Origin: Tritonibacter mobilis
GTDB lineage: Bacteria; Pseudomonadota; Alphaproteobacteria; Rhodobacterales; Rhodobacteraceae
Direction of reading: 5' to 3'
NCBI RefSeq assembly: GCF_001681715.1
Contig: NZ_LNWY01000016.1
Location: 62,001 to 126,000, forward strand
DNA length: 64,000 nt
Shown here piece by piece: positions 16,614 to 25,163 of the stretch (positions are counted from its first letter, which is position 1; the number at the start of each line of letters is the position of its first letter). The translations under genes were made by a program, and so were the position numbers. The notes beneath the pieces are model-generated. The model was not told the DNA's origin and ran no database searches. It saw nothing but the letters and a program-made list of their open reading frames with translations.

Positions 16614-18836
16614 ATGACGCAGGGGCGCAATTCCGGGCGCGGAACTTCTGGTCGCGGGCGTGGCCCGCTGGTTGCGGAAAAACGCAACGTGGGCGGGGCA
16701 ACACGCAAACCGGCAAAAAAGGCAACAAAGACGCGCACACCGCGCAAGGCCAAGCGCGGCTGGAGCCTGTTTGGACGCCGCAAGACAAAGCGTGCCGCGC
16801 CCCGCAAGCGCGGCCTCATTGGCTGGCTCTTGATGCCGTTTCAGATCGTGTTGCGCGTTGTCTGGGCGGTGAGCTGGCGTATGGGGGTTGTTGGCGGCAT
16901 CTTCTTGGCGGGCGCGGTGGCCTATCATTATTCCAAGCTGCCCGAGTATCAGGCGCTGCTGGATGGCCGTCATCAAGGCTCGGTGACGCTTTTGGACCGC
17001 GAGGGCAAAACATTTGCGTGGCGCGGCGATCAGTTCGGCGGCGTGGTGACGGCGGATACGGTCTCTCCCCATCTGAAAAACGCGATTGTCGCCACCGAGG
17101 ATAAACGGTTCTACCGCCACTTTGGGATCTCGCCACGCGGTATTGCCAGTGCGGTGCGTATCAACCTGAGCGAAGGTCGCGGGCCCTTGTCGGGTCACGG
17201 CGGGTCAACGATCACCCAGCAGACTGCCAAGCTGATGTGTCTGGGTGTGCAATATGACCCCACCGTCTGGGAGAGCGAAGCCGCTTATGAGAGCGATTGC
17301 CGCCAGTCTTCGCTGTGGCGCAAGGCCAAGGAAGCCATCTTTGCGATGGCAATGGAGGCCAAATACACCAAGAACGAGGTCCTCTCGATCTATATGAACC
17401 GCGCCTATATGGGCGGCGGGGCCCATGGTGTAGAGGCCGCGTCTCAGCGCTATTTCGGCAAATCCGCAAATCAGGTGAACCCGCCTGAGGCCGCGATGCT
17501 GGCGGGTCTGCTGACCGCACCTTCGACGCTGGCACCGACCAATAACATCGAGCGGTCGCGCAATCGCGCCGCCACGGTGCTGCGCCTGATGGAAGAACAG
17601 GGCTATCTGAGCGAACAAGAGCGCCAGATGGCGGCGGCCAACCCAGCAGAACTCAGCGAGGCGGCAGCAGCGCGGGCCGGTGGTTATTTCGCGGATTGGA
17701 TCATGGACACGGTGCCAAGCTACCTTGGCGATCAAACCACAGAGGATGTGGTGATCCGCACCACGCTTGATCAGCGCCTGCAGCAGGCGGCTGAAGATGC
17801 GGTGACCTTTGTGTTTGAAAACAAGGTGCGTGAGGGCTCCAAGGCACAGGCGGCCGTGGTTGTAATGAGCGCCGATGGCGCGGTGCGGGCCATGGTGGGG
17901 GGGCGCAAAGTGCGGGCCTCTGGGGTGTTCAACCGCGCGACACAGGCGAAACGTCAGACCGGATCGGCGTTTAAACCCTTTGTCTATGCGGCTGCGCTGG
18001 AGCTTGGCTATTCGCCATATGACCGGGTTTTGGACGCAGAATACTGCATCGATATTCCGGGATCTGGCCCGTGGTGCCCGCAAAACTACACCCGCAAGCA
18101 CTATGGCGAGATCACACTGGCCCGTGCGTTGCGCGATTCTCTCAACATTCCGGCGGTCAAAGTCTCTGAGGCCGTGGGGCGCGACAAGGTGCGTCTGGTT
18201 GCTGGAGAGTTCGGCATCGACAGCGATCTGGCCGATGGGCCGTCGCTGGCGCTGGGGGCGTCCGAGAGCACCCTGTTGGAAATGACGGGCGCCTATGCGG
18301 GCATTCTGAACGGTGGCTCATCGGTGACGCCTTACGGTGTGGATGCGCTGACCTTGGTGGGCGATTCAGAGCCTTTGATGGGTGCTTCTGGCGGGATGGG
18401 AGAACGGGTGATCCGCCCCGTCGCCGCACAAGAGCTGATCTGGATGATGGAAAAAGTTATCTCAGAAGGCACTGGACGCCGCGCGCAGATTCCCGGCTGG
18501 CAGGCGGCTGGTAAATCCGGCACCACATCGGCAGCGAAAGATGCATGGTTCATTGGCTTCACTGCCGATTACGTCGCCGGGGTCTGGATGGGCTATGATG
18601 ACAACACGCCGCTGACCGGTGTGACCGGTGGTGGTCTGCCCGCAGAGATCTGGCGCGAAACCATGGTGCGTGTCCACAAAGGGTTGGAGCCGCAACCGCT
18701 TCCGATGAAAGCACCAGAGCCAATCGCTGTGCCAGAGCCGCAACCCCAGCCGCAACGCCGCAATGGTGGCGGCGGTCTTGGCCGCGAGATTGAACGCACA
18801 CTCAATGGCGTGTTGCAGGATATTTTTGGCAACTGA
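16614..18836 (+). CDS. Class A penicillin-binding protein (PBP1 family)
   Basis: Bifunctional peptidoglycan synthase of 740 residues. A very basic cytoplasmic tail of about 65 residues (many Arg, Lys and Gly) is followed by one membrane anchor at about 80-105. A GT51 glycosyltransferase domain follows (TEDKRFYRHFG near 162, GGSTITQQTAKL), then a transpeptidase domain with the SxxK motif in TGSAFKPF (Ser near 450), SLN near 509 and KSGTT near 633. A Pro/Glu/Gln-rich linker precedes a short C-terminal tail. All catalytic motifs are intact. It is divergent from glnK and is probably its own transcription unit. Compared with E. coli PBP1A it lacks the OB insert, like PBP1C or short PBP1A types. 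Confidence 0.9.
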   Translation: MTQGRNSGRGTSGRGRGPLVAEKRNVGGATRKPAKKATKTRTPRKAKRGWSLFGRRKTKRAAPRKRGLIGWLLMPFQIVLRVVWAVSWRMGVVGGIFLAGAVAYHYSKLPEYQALLDGRHQGSVTLLDREGKTFAWRGDQFGGVVTADTVSPHLKNAIVATEDKRFYRHFGISPRGIASAVRINLSEGRGPLSGHGGSTITQQTAKLMCLGVQYDPTVWESEAAYESDCRQSSLWRKAKEAIFAMAMEAKYTKNEVLSIYMNRAYMGGGAHGVEAASQRYFGKSANQVNPPEAAMLAGLLTAPSTLAPTNNIERSRNRAATVLRLMEEQGYLSEQERQMAAANPAELSEAAAARAGGYFADWIMDTVPSYLGDQTTEDVVIRTTLDQRLQQAAEDAVTFVFENKVREGSKAQAAVVVMSADGAVRAMVGGRKVRASGVFNRATQAKRQTGSAFKPFVYAAALELGYSPYDRVLDAEYCIDIPGSGPWCPQNYTRKHYGEITLARALRDSLNIPAVKVSEAVGRDKVRLVAGEFGIDSDLADGPSLALGASESTLLEMTGAYAGILNGGSSVTPYGVDALTLVGDSEPLMGASGGMGERVIRPVAAQELIWMMEKVISEGTGRRAQIPGWQAAGKSGTTSAAKDAWFIGFTADYVAGVWMGYDDNTPLTGVTGGGLPAEIWRETMVRVHKGLEPQPLPMKAPEPIAVPEPQPQPQRRNGGGGLGREIERTLNGVLQDIFGN

Positions 18837-18851
18837 TGCTCAGGTTTGTGT

Positions 18852-18879
18852 CGCCCGGTGCGTCTCTGCGCATCGGGCG
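18852..18879 (+). terminator. Hairpin downstream of the PBP gene
   Basis: An 11-bp stem CGCCCGGTGCG / CGCATCGGGCG with one G-T wobble starts 15 bases past the stop and is followed by TCATGTTTTG. It is probably the transcription end, though the T-run is short. Confidence 0.65.
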
Positions 18880-18922
18880 TCATGTTTTGTGCCTAGATAG
18901 CCCCGGATGATCAGCTCTCCAC

Positions 18923-20161
18923 TCAGGCCAGTGAGATCAGCAACTCACAAATCGCATCGGGGTTATAGCGGTCGGTATGGTCCCTGCGGGCGAGGGGCAG
19001 CGCAAGACAGGGGATGCCGTGATCCTGTGTGACGCGGTCGCGCTCCGATGCAGCGACACTCGCGTCGCAGATCACATGGGTCAAAAACGCGCTATTGGGC
19101 ACATCACAAGCGTCTCTGTGCAACGGCTCCAGCAAGGCTGCGACCTGATCGCTGAGGCTCATGGCGTGACATTCTGGGTCAGTGCCAAGGCTTGGAATAT
19201 AGACCTTTGGCACGGTGCGCGCGGCAATGGCCCGGCCCACGCCTTGGGGTAGAAGATTGCATATGACGCTGGAATAGAGACTACCGGGGGGATAGCAGAT
19301 CAGCTCTGAGCTGGCGATCAGCTTCTGGTTCCGGTCGGGCAGCTGCACAGCATCGGCGGGCAATTCCGCCGTGCCGTCCGAGAGGAAGAGGCGCGCGATA
19401 CGGGTGCCGAGCGGCGCGCTCTCCTTGCCTGTCATCTGGCGCTGACCGAAGACGCGCCGCCCGTCCTGAAGCTCCGCGCCGATCTGCAGGTTTACATCCG
19501 CAATCGGGCGCACGGTGCCGCGCACATCCACCATCTTGGACATCAAAAACAGCACCGGCTCCAGCACTCGGTCGTGATCCAGATAGCCCCCGGCGAGGAT
19601 CAGGTTGCCGATGCTGGCGTTGCGATAGTCCAGATCCTCGGGTGCGGCTCTTTCAAAATGGCGCAGATTGCCGACGATCAACTGCCGCATCGGTTTCGAC
19701 AGCGCCTTGAGCAGCGGGTGAGATCCCTCAAACAGGCTGGCGACCTCTTGCATCAGATCCTTCTGGCTGCCGTCTTTTGGTAAGCGGTGTGAAAACAGCC
19801 GGTAAATATCGGGCTGTCCCAGTTCCGTCTCATCCGCCAGCGCCATCAGGCGGCTGCGCAAATCGCCCACCGCGGGCATACCAAAGGCCTCGCGCAGCAC
19901 CTGCGAGGAGCCGCCACTGTCAAAGGGCGTGATCAGATGCACCGAGTTATGGGTGTATTGTTTGAGTTTGCGCGAAATCTCATTCAGGGCGCTGCCACCG
20001 GAAAAGAACAGCAAGCGCGGCCCCAGATTGGGGGCGGCACGAGACCGGGCAATGCGCAGCGTATCGGGAAGGGTGGCGTGGCGTAGAATCGCGATGTCGG
20101 ACATGGTCATCCATTGATGCAGCTCTTCTGGACCATGCCACCCCTTTATCCAAAACGCCAC
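18923..20161 (-). CDS. CofD/YvcK-like protein
   Basis: Protein of 412 residues (396 if the second ATG at 20113 is used) with the nucleotide-binding pattern of the CofD/YvcK family. FFSGGSALNEISRKLKQ matches the YvcK GGGTG-type loop, PFDSGGSSQVLREAFGMPAVGDLRSRL matches the DDGGSSGRLR...GDxR loop, and IGNLILAGGYL matches the usual GNLxLAG segment. CofD makes the F420 side chain and YvcK controls carbon flux and cell-wall growth. This enzyme is longer than both and resembles the uncharacterised group labelled GAK-system CofD-like. No F420 genes are nearby, so an F420 role is unlikely. The reaction is unknown. Confidence 0.7.
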   Translation of the reverse strand: MAFWIKGWHGPEELHQWMTMSDIAILRHATLPDTLRIARSRAAPNLGPRLLFFSGGSALNEISRKLKQYTHNSVHLITPFDSGGSSQVLREAFGMPAVGDLRSRLMALADETELGQPDIYRLFSHRLPKDGSQKDLMQEVASLFEGSHPLLKALSKPMRQLIVGNLRHFERAAPEDLDYRNASIGNLILAGGYLDHDRVLEPVLFLMSKMVDVRGTVRPIADVNLQIGAELQDGRRVFGQRQMTGKESAPLGTRIARLFLSDGTAELPADAVQLPDRNQKLIASSELICYPPGSLYSSVICNLLPQGVGRAIAARTVPKVYIPSLGTDPECHAMSLSDQVAALLEPLHRDACDVPNSAFLTHVICDASVAASERDRVTQDHGIPCLALPLARRDHTDRYNPDAICELLISLA

Positions 20162-20184
20162 CGTGCGCGGCGGATGATGGGTCG

Positions 20185-20820
20185 TTAGCCCGGCTGATGC
20201 TGGTCCGGATGCGCAGCGGCAAAGGCTGGATGATCCGCGCAGGTGGCCTCGATCCGTTCTAGGCGAGGGAAGGGGCTGAGGTCGACCTCCCAGCGCCGCG
20301 CATTATAAAGTTGCGGCATCAGGCAGATGTCAGCCAGCCCGGGGCGATCACCGGTGCAATAGGGGGCCTCATCCCAGCGAGTGAGCAGCGCATCAAATGC
20401 CGCAAGCCCGGGACCAATAAACTGGCGCATCCAGTCGCCCATCTGCAAACTGCCGCCGCTTTGCGCAACGCCGAAACGGGCAACAGAGAGGTTGCAGACC
20501 GGATGCAGATCAACCGCGATAGACTGTGCCAGAGCCTCGACATGGGCGCGCTCGGATGGGGCGCTGGGCAACAAGCCAAGGTCGCGGGTTGTGTTCAGGT
20601 AGGTGAGACAGGCCAGAGACTGCGTAAACCGATGCCCGTCGATTTCCAGCACCGGCACAAACCCCTGAGGATTAAGCGCCAGATGATCCGGCGACCGCTG
20701 ATCGCCCGCCACCAGATCAACGACGCGGCTCTCGTAAGCGATCCCTGCAAGGTTCAGCGCGATGCGCAGACGGTAGCTGGCCGAGGAGCGCCAGTAATCA
20801 TAAAGCACCGCCTCAGTCAT
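20185..20820 (-). CDS. maiA: Maleylacetoacetate isomerase
   Basis: Zeta-class glutathione transferase of 211 residues that isomerises maleylacetoacetate to fumarylacetoacetate, the second homogentisate ring-cleavage step. The N-terminal active-site motif YWRSSASYRLRIALNL, with the conserved Ser pair, is typical, followed by NPQGFVPVLEIDG and the helical C-terminal domain GDRPGLADICLMPQLYNARRW. It overlaps the DUF2783 gene by 8 bases and sits at the end of the homogentisate gene run, which supports the assignment over other glutathione transferases. Confidence 0.9.
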   Translation of the reverse strand: MTEAVLYDYWRSSASYRLRIALNLAGIAYESRVVDLVAGDQRSPDHLALNPQGFVPVLEIDGHRFTQSLACLTYLNTTRDLGLLPSAPSERAHVEALAQSIAVDLHPVCNLSVARFGVAQSGGSLQMGDWMRQFIGPGLAAFDALLTRWDEAPYCTGDRPGLADICLMPQLYNARRWEVDLSPFPRLERIEATCADHPAFAAAHPDQHQPG

Positions 20821-21028
20821 CGCGCAGCCCTCGTTTTGCCTCTGTTAGAGCCTGTTTCAAAACCTGTGAGTCGCCAATGTGGTTGGCCAGAAGCAGGATC
20901 AACCGGGCATTCAGCGCATCGCTTTGGGCCTTGGTCAGCCCCTCATGCGCAGCCAGCAGCAGGGCGTAACTGTCATCAGGTTTCGCAAGGTTCGGGGTCA
21001 GGGTCAGGGCATCGGTCATATGGGTCAC
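20813..21028 (-). CDS. DUF2783 small protein, possible hydroxylase coupling protein
   Basis: Small 71-residue soluble protein of the DUF2783 family (YALLLAAHEGLTKAQSDALNARLILLLANHIGD), predicted to be helical. It overlaps the FAD hydroxylase upstream by 4 bases (ATGA-type) and maiA downstream by 8. The tight coupling suggests it works with the hydroxylase. In Pseudomonas putida the 3-hydroxyphenylacetate hydroxylase needs a small coupling protein (MhaB) beside its flavoprotein (MhaA). A similar pairing here is a hypothesis. No catalytic residue is evident. Confidence 0.7.
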   Translation of the reverse strand: MTHMTDALTLTPNLAKPDDSYALLLAAHEGLTKAQSDALNARLILLLANHIGDSQVLKQALTEAKRGLRDD

Positions 21029-22632
21029 TCCTTACCGATGGCGCGGCGCAGGGCGGCGCGGAAATGGGGCGCGTCAAAGCGGTCCATCCGGGTGGCGACA
21101 TGCTGATCCGGTCGGATCAGATAAACGGCGCAAGTGGCGTCACCTAGGTAACGCTCGGCTAATGCCGTGTGGGTTTCAGTGGTGAGCGCCAAAGACGAGA
21201 CGGTCACGCCGGCCTCCTCGAACCCGTCGGGCACCTCTGCATTGATTGACAGCAAGGTGAACCCGCCGCCGAGCTGCGCCAACAGATAGCCCGCGTCCAG
21301 CGGCACATCGGGGCAGGGTGCACCGGGACGGGTGCGGGCAGGGCCACCGGGCAGCTGATCGGCAGAATTGAGCCGGGAGCCGTCATAGACAGAGGGCACC
21401 GAGAGGCGGCCCGAGTTCACCAGCGGGCGGGCAAAGCCGTGATGTTCAGAGAGATCCAGCACCGCATCGCGGAAGATGCGCGACATCTCTGATTTGGGCG
21501 TAATGAAGTCGGTCGAGCGGGAGGAGTTGAGGATATTCTCATCCGCCGCCGCCAGCCGCTCGGTATCGTAGGTATCCAGAAGGCTCTGATCCGCGTCTCC
21601 GTCCAGCACCAGTTTCAGTTTCCAGATCAGATTGTCAGTGTCTTGCAGGCCGGAATTTGCCCCGCGTGCGCCAAAGGGCGAAACCTGATGCGCGCTATCC
21701 CCGGCAAAGATCACCCGCCCGTGGCGAAATTTTTCCATCCGGCGGCACTGGAACGTGTAGATGGAGACCCACTCCAGCTCGAACTGAACGTCGTCGCCCA
21801 GCATCGCCTTGAGGCGCGGGATCACGTTCTCGGGCTTTTTCTCGGCCTCTTTGTCGATGTCCCAGCCCAGTTGCAAGTCGATGCGCCAGACGCCATCGGG
21901 CTGTTTGTGCAGCAGCGCCGACTGACCTTTGTTGAAGGGCGGATCGAACCAGAACCAGCGTTCGGTCGGGAAATCCGCATCCATGACCACATCGGCAATG
22001 AGGAAGTTGTCCTCAAACACCCGACCCACAAAATCGAGCCCCATCTGCGCGCGAATGGGCGACCCCGCTCCGTCACAGGCAATGAGCCACTCGGTTTCCA
22101 GTGTGTAGGCCCCGTCCGGGGTCTCCACCGTCAGCGCGGCATAATCGCCGTGGTCCGAGACATTCGTGACGCGGTTCTTGCCGCGCATTTCAATCGGCGC
22201 GCCCTCAGCCTGCAGGGCGCGGACGCGGTCAACGAGATATTCCTCGATGTAGTATTGTTGCAGGTTCACAAAGGCCGGAAACTGGTGGCCATCTTCGGGC
22301 AGAAGGTTGAAGTCATAGACCTTGCGATCGCCAAAAAACACCTTGCCGACGTTCCATTCCTCTCCCTTGTTCGCCATCGCATGGCCAACGCCAAGGCGGT
22401 CCGCGATTTCCAGCGTGCGCTTGGCAAAACAGATCGCACGAGAGCCAAAGCTCACTTTGTCATTGTCGTCCAGTACCACGACCGGAACGCCGGATTGTGC
22501 AAGGTCGATGGCGGCGGCAAGGCCCACGGGACCTGCGCCCACCACAACCACCTTGTGGCGCGCAGGCGGATGCGCGTCCTGATCCGCATGACGCGCATAG
22601 GGGTATAGCGGCACCTCGAAAATCTTGTTCAT
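21025..22632 (-). CDS. FAD-dependent aromatic hydroxylase
   Basis: Class A flavoprotein monooxygenase of 535 residues in the MhpA/PheA/TfdB group, which adds a hydroxyl to a phenolic ring using NAD(P)H and oxygen. The dinucleotide-binding motif VVVVGAGPVGLAAAIDL is at the N-terminus, a DG motif in WLIACDGAGSPIR, and the GD motif in VIFAGDSAHQVSPFGARGANSG. A C-terminal thioredoxin-like tail follows. The ATG at 22632 has GGAGGGAGG just before it. Lying beside maiA, fahA and hmgA, it probably makes homogentisate from a hydroxyphenylacetate. The substrate is inferred from context, and no 4-hydroxyphenylpyruvate dioxygenase gene is in the window. Confidence 0.82.
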   Translation of the reverse strand: MNKIFEVPLYPYARHADQDAHPPARHKVVVVGAGPVGLAAAIDLAQSGVPVVVLDDNDKVSFGSRAICFAKRTLEIADRLGVGHAMANKGEEWNVGKVFFGDRKVYDFNLLPEDGHQFPAFVNLQQYYIEEYLVDRVRALQAEGAPIEMRGKNRVTNVSDHGDYAALTVETPDGAYTLETEWLIACDGAGSPIRAQMGLDFVGRVFEDNFLIADVVMDADFPTERWFWFDPPFNKGQSALLHKQPDGVWRIDLQLGWDIDKEAEKKPENVIPRLKAMLGDDVQFELEWVSIYTFQCRRMEKFRHGRVIFAGDSAHQVSPFGARGANSGLQDTDNLIWKLKLVLDGDADQSLLDTYDTERLAAADENILNSSRSTDFITPKSEMSRIFRDAVLDLSEHHGFARPLVNSGRLSVPSVYDGSRLNSADQLPGGPARTRPGAPCPDVPLDAGYLLAQLGGGFTLLSINAEVPDGFEEAGVTVSSLALTTETHTALAERYLGDATCAVYLIRPDQHVATRMDRFDAPHFRAALRRAIGKE

Positions 22633-22727
22633 CCGGTTTCCTCCCTCCGGGCAAGCAGGCACGGGTCCGGTCCCGCGACTTGGGGACCGGTGCAGGGGCG
22701 GACGAAGCCGCCGATGCGTTCAAAATA

Positions 22728-22751
22728 GGCTCTAAATCAGGTGTTAGAGCC
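22728..22751 (-). terminator. Intercistronic hairpin in homogentisate operon
   Basis: Perfect 8-bp arms GGCTCTAA / TTAGAGCC around an eight-base spacer. On the minus strand it is followed by TATTTTG. It lies just past the MBL-fold gene stop and before the hydroxylase, so it may be a partial terminator or mRNA stabiliser. Confidence 0.5.
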
Positions 22752-22756
22752 GAAAA

Positions 22757-23707
22757 TCAGGACTGCAGCGCCTCCCACATCTCCAGATCGCGCTGGGCGG
22801 TCCAGATGCGGGGGGTGTCGATGCCACGGGCCTCGTCATAGGCGCGGGCGACGTTGAACGGCAGGCAGTGTTCGTAGATCGCGTAGTCTTTGAACTTGGG
22901 ATCACAGGCCTCGCGCACCGCGTCCCATGCTTCCTTGAGGGAACCACCACGGGCGGCAACCTTGGCTGCGGGGCGATAGGTGCTCTCGACAAAATCGCGG
23001 GTGTTTTCAATGGCGGCGTTGACCATGTCCTTGCCGACCAGCGCGTCGCCACGACCGGGGGCGATGGCGTCCACATCATAGGCTTTGATATTGTCGAGCG
23101 TGTTGCCCCAGTCGCCAAAATGCCCGTCGCCGCAGTAGCAGGCGGAGTGGTATTCGACGATGTCGCCGGTGAACATGACGTTCTGATCCGGCACATGGAT
23201 CACCGCATCCCCTGCGGTATGGGCGCGGCCCAGATGTTTGATGTCGATGCGGCGATTGCCGAGGTAGACGGTCATACTGTCCGAGAATGTTGTGGTCGGC
23301 CATGTGAGGCCGGGGATGCTCTCATGGCCCTCGAACAGGCGTGGGAAGCGCTGGAATTCGCTGTCCCAGTCCTCCTGGCCGCGTTCCACGACCATGGCGC
23401 GCGCGGTGTCGGACATGATGATGTTCTGGGCACCAAAGGCCGAGGCCCCGAGCACACGCACCGCGTGGTAGTGGGTGAGCACCACATGGCTGATCGGTTT
23501 GTCGGTGACAGAGCGCACACATTCTATCACCTTGTTGGCCAGACGCGGGGTTGCCTGCGCCTCAACAATCATCACCGAGTCATCCCCGATGATGACGCCC
23601 GAATTCGGGTCACCCTCGGCGGTGAAGGCATAAAGGCCCTCGCCCACTTCGGTGAAGGAGATCTTCTTTTCGCTCATGTCGCCTTGGGATGCGAATGCCT
23701 TGGCCAT
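22757..23707 (-). CDS. MBL-fold protein with altered metal site, homogentisate operon
   Basis: Metallo-beta-lactamase-fold protein of 316 residues. The usual HxHxDH motif reads H79-Y-H81-A-V83-R84, so the Asp and third His are replaced by Val and Arg. Other metal ligands seem present (RAHTAGD with His163, FTGDIVEYHS with Asp182). It probably binds one metal ion or has a changed reaction. It sits between fahA and the hydroxylase, with AAGGA before the ATG. A hydrolase acting on a thioester or lactone of the pathway is possible, but no substrate is known to me. The frame is intact, so it is not a pseudogene. Confidence 0.8.
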   Translation of the reverse strand: MAKAFASQGDMSEKKISFTEVGEGLYAFTAEGDPNSGVIIGDDSVMIVEAQATPRLANKVIECVRSVTDKPISHVVLTHYHAVRVLGASAFGAQNIIMSDTARAMVVERGQEDWDSEFQRFPRLFEGHESIPGLTWPTTTFSDSMTVYLGNRRIDIKHLGRAHTAGDAVIHVPDQNVMFTGDIVEYHSACYCGDGHFGDWGNTLDNIKAYDVDAIAPGRGDALVGKDMVNAAIENTRDFVESTYRPAAKVAARGGSLKEAWDAVREACDPKFKDYAIYEHCLPFNVARAYDEARGIDTPRIWTAQRDLEMWEALQS

Positions 23708-23731
23708 GGTTGCGTATCCTTTTTGTCTGTT

Positions 23732-23764
23732 CCGCCGGAGGTCAGGTTGGGATGCCTCCGGCGG
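23732..23764 (-). terminator. Intercistronic stem-loop between fahA and the MBL-fold gene
   Basis: Perfect 10-bp arms CCGCCGGAGG (23732-23741) / CCTCCGGCGG (23755-23764) with a 13-base loop. It partly uses the dispersed repeat copy at 23754-23787. A role in partial termination or mRNA protection is inferred. Confidence 0.5.
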
Positions 23765-23787
23765 AGGTATTTATGAAAAGATGAAGG
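23754..23787 (-). repeat. Dispersed intergenic repeat, copy 1
   Basis: On the minus strand it reads CTTCATCTTTTCATAAATACCTCCGCCGGAGGC (two segments of under 20 bases: CTTCATCTTTTCATAAATA and CCTCCGCCGGAGGC). Copies 2 and 3 lie at 25089-25117 and 62967-62999. It sits in the gap after fahA. Confidence 0.7.
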
Positions 23788-23789
23788 CG

Positions 23790-25046
23790 TCAGCGTGCGA
23801 AAGGATCGCTAAGCGCGGGGAGGACCGTGCCAGTGCAGTCGCCAAACCCGATGGTGTAGCCATCGCCTTTGGCTGCGCCCTTCAGCGTGAGCATGTCGCC
23901 GTCTTCGATAAAGCTGCGGGTGTCGCCCGAGGGCAGCGTGAGTGGCTCCTTGCCGCCCCAGCTGAGCTCAAGGAGCGAGCCACGTTCGTCCTTGTTAGGA
24001 CCTGATATGGTGCCGGATCCCAGCAGATCGCCCGCGTTCATCGGACAGCCCGAGGTGGTGTGATGCGCCAATTGCTGCGCGGCGGAATAATACATTTCCT
24101 TGTAGTTGGTGCGTGCGATGGTGGCCTCTTCGCCACCCTCAGGACGCAGGCTCACGGCAAGGTCGATGTCATAGAGCATCGGGCCGTAGTCCTTCAGGTG
24201 ATCCAGAAGCTCTACTTCGCGTGCAGGTGTGTCGCAGCGGAAAGGCTCTAATGCGGCTTTGGTGACGATCCACGGGCTGATGGTGGTGGCAGTCGCTTTG
24301 GCCTGAAAAGGGCCGAGCGGCTGGTATTCCCAAGCCTGGATATCGCGGGCGGACCAGTCGTTCAGCAGCACATAGCCAAAGATGTGATCATCCGCTTCCT
24401 GCACCGTGATCGGCCCATCCGATGGCGTGCCAACAATAGCGCCCATTTCCAGCTCGATATCAAATCGTGCGCAAGGTGCCCAACGGGGCGCGTCATCATT
24501 TGGCCCCTTGAGCTGGCCCCAAGGGCGCCGCACATCGGTGCCGGACACCACGACAGAGGACGCACGACCGTTGTATCCGATCGGGATGTGCAGCCAGTTT
24601 GGCGGCAGCGCGTTCTCCGCGCCGCGGAACATGGTGCCGACATTGGTGGCGTGGTGACGCCCGGCATAGAAATCGGTGTATTCCGACACCATAAAGGGCA
24701 TGTGCATCTCGGCATCCGCCATCGGCACAAGGCAGGCTTCGACTTTCTTTTGCTCTTCTGCGCCCTCTTGCAAAAGCGCGATCAGGCGATTGCGAAGCGT
24801 GGCCCAGACCGCAGGACCTTCTTCCATAAACTCGTTCCAGAAGGACAACTCGAACAGCGCTTCCTCGCCCATATCAACCAGTCCAGCCGCTTCTGCCGCC
24901 TGCAGGTCGAGGATCATGTCACCAATCGCCACGCCACAGCGCGGATCGCTGTCGGTGGTCGAAAACACACCATAGGGAAGGTTATTCAGCGGAAAAGGGT
25001 GGTCAGCGGAATTGGCCGACGTCACCCAGGATTTTTTCAAAGGCAT
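23790..25046 (-). CDS. fahA: Fumarylacetoacetase
   Basis: Hydrolyses fumarylacetoacetate to fumarate and acetoacetate, the last step of homogentisate breakdown. It has 418 residues, the usual length. Metal and catalytic residues are visible: YTDFYAGRHHATNVG (Asp and the catalytic His), FDIELEMGAIVG (Glu pair) and LNDWSARDIQAWEYQPLGPF (Asp). The C-terminal GDLLGSGTISGP is also conserved. It follows hmgA on the same strand with a 117-base gap that contains a hairpin and the repeat copy 2. Confidence 0.95.
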   Translation of the reverse strand: MPLKKSWVTSANSADHPFPLNNLPYGVFSTTDSDPRCGVAIGDMILDLQAAEAAGLVDMGEEALFELSFWNEFMEEGPAVWATLRNRLIALLQEGAEEQKKVEACLVPMADAEMHMPFMVSEYTDFYAGRHHATNVGTMFRGAENALPPNWLHIPIGYNGRASSVVVSGTDVRRPWGQLKGPNDDAPRWAPCARFDIELEMGAIVGTPSDGPITVQEADDHIFGYVLLNDWSARDIQAWEYQPLGPFQAKATATTISPWIVTKAALEPFRCDTPAREVELLDHLKDYGPMLYDIDLAVSLRPEGGEEATIARTNYKEMYYSAAQQLAHHTTSGCPMNAGDLLGSGTISGPNKDERGSLLELSWGGKEPLTLPSGDTRSFIEDGDMLTLKGAAKGDGYTIGFGDCTGTVLPALSDPFAR

Positions 25047-25088
25047 GCGCGTTCCTTTTTGGTGGTGAGGGCCCTGTCGGCCCTCCTT

Positions 25089-25158
25089 CAGCTTTTCATA
25101 AATATCTCGGGGGGTGAATGCGGCCCCGATTGGGGGCCGCAGAGGGGGCAGCGCCCCC
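25089..25158. repeat. Dispersed repeat copy 2 with GC hairpins
   Basis: CTTCAGCTTTTCATAAATA followed by TCTCGGGGGG matches copies 1 and 3 in the first half. It is joined to a hairpin GCGGCCCC / GGGGCCGC (25120-25140) and a second, GGGGGC / GCCCCC (25144-25158). It fills the hmgA-fahA gap and may act as partial terminator or mRNA protector. Confidence 0.65.
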
Positions 25159-25163
25159 GCCCC

